18,481 nucleotides of DNA from Rhodobacter sp. (lineage in GTDB: Bacteria > Pseudomonadota > Alphaproteobacteria > Rhodobacterales > Rhodobacteraceae). Location of the stretch: assembly GCA_013824045.1 (NCBI GenBank), contig PNND01000022.1:1-18481 (forward strand). Direction: 5' to 3'. Shown here in pieces: positions 16,640-18,481 of this stretch. The notes beneath the pieces are model-generated. The model had not been told where the DNA came from, ran no database searches, and saw only the letters and a list, made by a program, of their open reading frames with translations. Numbering within the stretch: position 1 is the stretch's first letter; every line of letters begins with the position of its first letter. The translations under genes and the position numbers were made by a program.

Positions 16640-16705
16640 CCTCAGGGGGTGAGGCCGTAAGGCCGAGGGGGCGCGAGCGCCCCCTGATTTTTCGCATGAA
16701 AAATC
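16640..16705. repeat. Array of four palindromes inside the operon
   Basis: In plus-strand order: CCTCA/TGAGG (16640-16654, loop 5), GGCC-GTAA-GGCC (16653-16664), AGGGGGCGC/GCGCCCCCT (16666-16685, effectively 8 bp with a 4-nt loop) and GATTTTTC-GCAT-GAAAAATC (16686-16705, 8-bp stem). They abut one another with almost no spacer and begin 1 nt after the crotonase stop on the minus strand. The last stem shares the TTC-GCA-GAA theme of the cluster at 9726-9833. Likely a mobile intergenic repeat, an mRNA processing/stability element or a partial terminator. Confidence 0.8.
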
Positions 16706-16706
16706 G

Positions 16707-17519
16707 TCAATCCCCGCCAAACACCGGCGTCTCCTTGGCCACAAAGGCGCGGTAAGCCCGCTCGAAATCGCGGGTCTGCATGCAGATGGCCTGCGCTTGC
16801 GCCTCGGCCTCGATCGCCTGCTCCAGCCCCATGTTCCATTCCTGATTGAGCTGGGTCTTGGTGATCCCATGGGCAAATGTCGGCCCCGCCGCCAAGGCAC
16901 GCGCCAGCGTCATCGCCGCCCCTTCCAACTCTTCTGCCGGATGCAGGCTGTTCCAGAACCCCCAGCGCTCGCCCTCTTCGGCCCGCAGCACCCGGCCTGT
17001 ATAGAGCAGTTCCGCCGCACGCCCTTGCCCCACGATCCGGGGCAGCATCGCGCAGGCCCCCATGTCACAGCCCGCCAACCCCACGCGGGTGAACAGGAAG
17101 GCGCATTTCGCCCCCGGTGTCGCCAGCCGCAGGTCGGATGCCATCGCCATGATCGCCCCTGCCCCCACGCAGACGCCATCCACCGCCGCGATGATGGGCT
17201 TGCCGCAGCCGACCATCGCCTTGACCAGATCGCCGGTCATCCGGGTGAAGGCGAGAAGCTCCTTCATCTCCATCCCCACCAGCGGGCCGATGATGTCATG
17301 CACATCGCCGCCGGAACAGAAATTCCCCCCATTGGACGCGATCACTACCACATCCACATCCGTGGCATAGACCAGCGCGCGGAACGTATCGCGCAACTCG
17401 GCATAGCTTTGAAACGTCAGCGGGTTCTTCCGCTCGGGCCGGTTCAGCCGCACCACGGCGACCCGGTCCACCACCTCCCACAGGAAATGTTCGGGCCTGA
17501 GCCCCGCCATCGCGCCCAT
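16707..17519 (-). CDS. Crotonase (enoyl-CoA hydratase/isomerase family), atypical active site
   Basis: A 270-residue crotonase. [12 protein letters not shown] at 24-35, the oxyanion segment [10 protein letters not shown] at 66-75 and [20 protein letters not shown] at 115-133 are clear. In classical hydratase two Glu residues (144 and 164 in rat) act as acid/base; here the first aligns with Phe143 (AFLFTRVG) while the second is kept as Glu170 (RAAELLYTG). The loop reads GCDMG (Asp152), suggesting different chemistry such as ring hydrolysis or isomerisation. ATG 17519 is chosen because GGGAGG lies 6 nt upstream; it shares one base with the MarR stop (TGATG). A GTG at 17522 and ATG at 17510 are alternatives. 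It lies between MarR and acyl-CoA dehydrogenase in the operon. Confidence 0.9.
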   Translation of the reverse strand: MGAMAGLRPEHFLWEVVDRVAVVRLNRPERKNPLTFQSYAELRDTFRALVYATDVDVVVIASNGGNFCSGGDVHDIIGPLVGMEMKELLAFTRMTGDLVKAMVGCGKPIIAAVDGVCVGAGAIMAMASDLRLATPGAKCAFLFTRVGLAGCDMGACAMLPRIVGQGRAAELLYTGRVLRAEEGERWGFWNSLHPAEELEGAAMTLARALAAGPTFAHGITKTQLNQEWNMGLEQAIEAEAQAQAICMQTRDFERAYRAFVAKETPVFGGD

Positions 17520-17965
17520 CACGCGCCTCCCATGCGTTTGAGAATATCGGTCAGCGTATCCAGATCCGCCTCGGACAGGTTGGCAAAGCGGCGCGAAACC
17601 TCCGCCTCATGCCCGGCGGCCAGCCCTTCGAACTGCGCCAGCCCCTCCGCCGTCAGCGCGACAAAGACCGTGCGCCGGTCCGTCTCGGACGGGGTTCGCC
17701 GCACCAGCCCGTCCTTTTCCAGCCGGTCCACCACCGTGGTCGCATTGCCGTTCGATACCAGCAGCATCCGGCTCAACTCGCTCATCGTCACACCATCGCG
17801 GCGGCGATAAAGCGCGGCCATCACGTCGAAGCGCGGCAGGGTCGTCTGGTGCTGTACCCGCAGGAATTCGCGCAGGTCGCTTTCGGCCACCCGTGTGACC
17901 CCCAGCAGGCGAATCCACATCTTCAACCGCCGTTTCGACAGCGGGTCCGTGGCGGGATCGCTCAT
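17519..17965 (-). CDS. MarR family transcriptional regulator
   Basis: A 148-residue winged-helix dimer. [47 protein letters not shown] is the recognition helix and wing, with the conserved DRR. Flanking helices ([14 protein letters not shown] and the C-terminal [16 protein letters not shown]) form the dimer interface. MarR regulators beside aromatic CoA ligases usually repress the pathway and are released by the aroyl-CoA, so this one probably controls its own operon; its operator is expected ahead of the first gene, beyond the right edge, and perhaps ahead of the ligase. The start at 17965 overlaps the SDR stop by 4 nt (ATGA), with a G-rich GGGGAG just upstream. A longer in-frame start at 18031 would lie inside the SDR gene and lacks family support. 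Confidence 0.93.
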   Translation of the reverse strand: MSDPATDPLSKRRLKMWIRLLGVTRVAESDLREFLRVQHQTTLPRFDVMAALYRRRDGVTMSELSRMLLVSNGNATTVVDRLEKDGLVRRTPSETDRRTVFVALTAEGLAQFEGLAAGHEAEVSRRFANLSEADLDTLTDILKRMGGA

Positions 17966-18481
17966 GTCTCCCCCCCGGCAATCACGATGCCCTGCCCGTT
18001 CACGCCCTCGGCCCCGTCGGATGCCAGCCACAAGGCCGCCGATGTCACCTCATCCGGGCGATACAGGCGGTTCTGCGGGCTCATCGCCTCCAGCGCGGCG
18101 CGGGCCTCGGCCAGCGACCGGCCGGTTTTCTCCGAAATCACCTTGATGGAATGGTCGGTCATCTCGGTATCAAGGAAGCCTGGGCAGATCGCGTTCACCG
18201 TCACCGGCCCGCGCGCCACCTCTAGCGCCAGCGACCGCACGATCCCCATCACCCCATGTTTCGCCGCCGCATAGGGGGCCACCTTGGCATAGCCCTTCAC
18301 CCCCGCCGTCGACGCCACGGCAATCAGCCGCCCCCAGCCATCGAACTGCCGCAACCCTTCGCGGAAGGTCAGGAAGACCCCCGTCAGGTTCACCGCCAGC
18401 ATGGCATTCCATTGGTCCAGCGTGGTGCGGGCAAAGGGCGCGCTGTCCGCCTGCCCCGCATTGGCGATGACCACATCCACT
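17962..18481 (-). CDS. Short-chain dehydrogenase/reductase (partial, N-terminus off right edge)
   Basis: The last 172 or so residues of a classical SDR, an NAD(P)-dependent oxidoreductase. Visible are VDVVIANAG (the structural NAG motif), NLTGVFLTF, the catalytic Ser in ASTAGVKG, the YAAAK motif with Tyr and Lys, and the CPGFLDTEM segment after it. The C-terminal [12 protein letters not shown] is typical. The Rossmann TGxxxGxG part must lie beyond the window. It is the first visible gene of the minus-strand operon and in context probably a 3-hydroxyacyl-CoA or hydroxy-ring-acyl-CoA dehydrogenase, acting on the product of the crotonase. FabG-like annotation would be equally consistent with sequence alone. 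Confidence 0.93.
   Translation of the reverse strand, partial: VDVVIANAGQADSAPFARTTLDQWNAMLAVNLTGVFLTFREGLRQFDGWGRLIAVASTAGVKGYAKVAPYAAAKHGVMGIVRSLALEVARGPVTVNAICPGFLDTEMTDHSIKVISEKTGRSLAEARAALEAMSPQNRLYRPDEVTSAALWLASDGAEGVNGQGIVIAGGET

Noticed and set aside
16622..16900. 93-residue N-terminal extension of the acyl-CoA dehydrogenase
   Set aside because: The extension is encoded by the palindromic array and the 3' end of the crotonase in another frame, and is unlike the family.
15590..17810. Long plus-strand open frames opposite the acyl-CoA dehydrogenase, crotonase and MarR genes
   Set aside because: Pro/Arg/His-rich translations without domains; the minus-strand genes overlap one another as an operon and explain the region.
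13046..18481. Genomic island or recent transfer
   Set aside because: No integrase, transposase, direct-repeat boundary or att site beside the tRNA-Glu, and base composition looks like the rest of the window.

Overview
The window is chromosomal DNA of a high-GC alphaproteobacterium, most likely a member of the Rhodobacteraceae (Rhodobacter/Paracoccus/roseobacter group). The grounds are protein-level resemblance, strongly GC-biased third codon positions, a standalone TadG/TadE/TadE pilus cassette behind CtrA-like half-sites, a hom-glpX-recJ-tRNA-Glu run, and several short GC(A/T)-loop palindromes of the kind seen between genes in this family. There is no phage, transposase, integrase or CRISPR array. 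Genes are densely packed and I see no broken gene; only the two edge genes are incomplete.

Layout. (1) 1-3645, minus strand: the N-terminal 344 residues of heterotetrameric sarcosine oxidase beta subunit (soxB, running off the left edge), a secreted alpha/beta-hydrolase, and an NAD-type glutamate dehydrogenase. A good intrinsic terminator lies between the last two, only 28 bp ahead of the hydrolase start. (2) 3646-4243: a 598-bp gap with a perfect 14-bp palindrome, a CtrA-like half-site, an 11-bp tandem repeat and a doubtful small ORF. (3) 4244-7019, plus strand: three tight Tad pilus genes, TadG-like (vWA domain), TadE-like and a second TadE-like, closed by a hairpin terminator. (4) 7146-8352, plus: a pirin and a 73-residue lipoprotein. 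(5) 8421-12733, plus: homoserine dehydrogenase, class II fructose-1,6-bisphosphatase (GlpX) and RecJ. A four-hairpin cluster separates hom from glpX, and a strong hairpin buries the Shine-Dalgarno-like sequence in front of recJ. (6) 12830-12904: tRNA-Glu(UUC). (7) 13046-18481: an aromatic acid-CoA ligase on plus, converging on a six-gene minus-strand operon (SDR, MarR, crotonase, acyl-CoA dehydrogenase, thioesterase, Rid protein), mostly joined by 1-4 nt overlaps.

The most interesting part is region 7. The ligase resembles 2-aminobenzoate/benzoate-CoA ligases. Its partners include a Rid-fold protein lacking the canonical catalytic Arg and a crotonase lacking the usual first catalytic Glu. The best reading is an aerobic CoA-thioester route for an aromatic acid, plausibly anthranilate (2-aminobenzoate), under MarR control. 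The ring-attacking flavoprotein monooxygenase/reductase is not in this window and is predicted just beyond the right edge. The Rid protein is a candidate for the step that releases the amino group. These assignments are inference from motifs and context.
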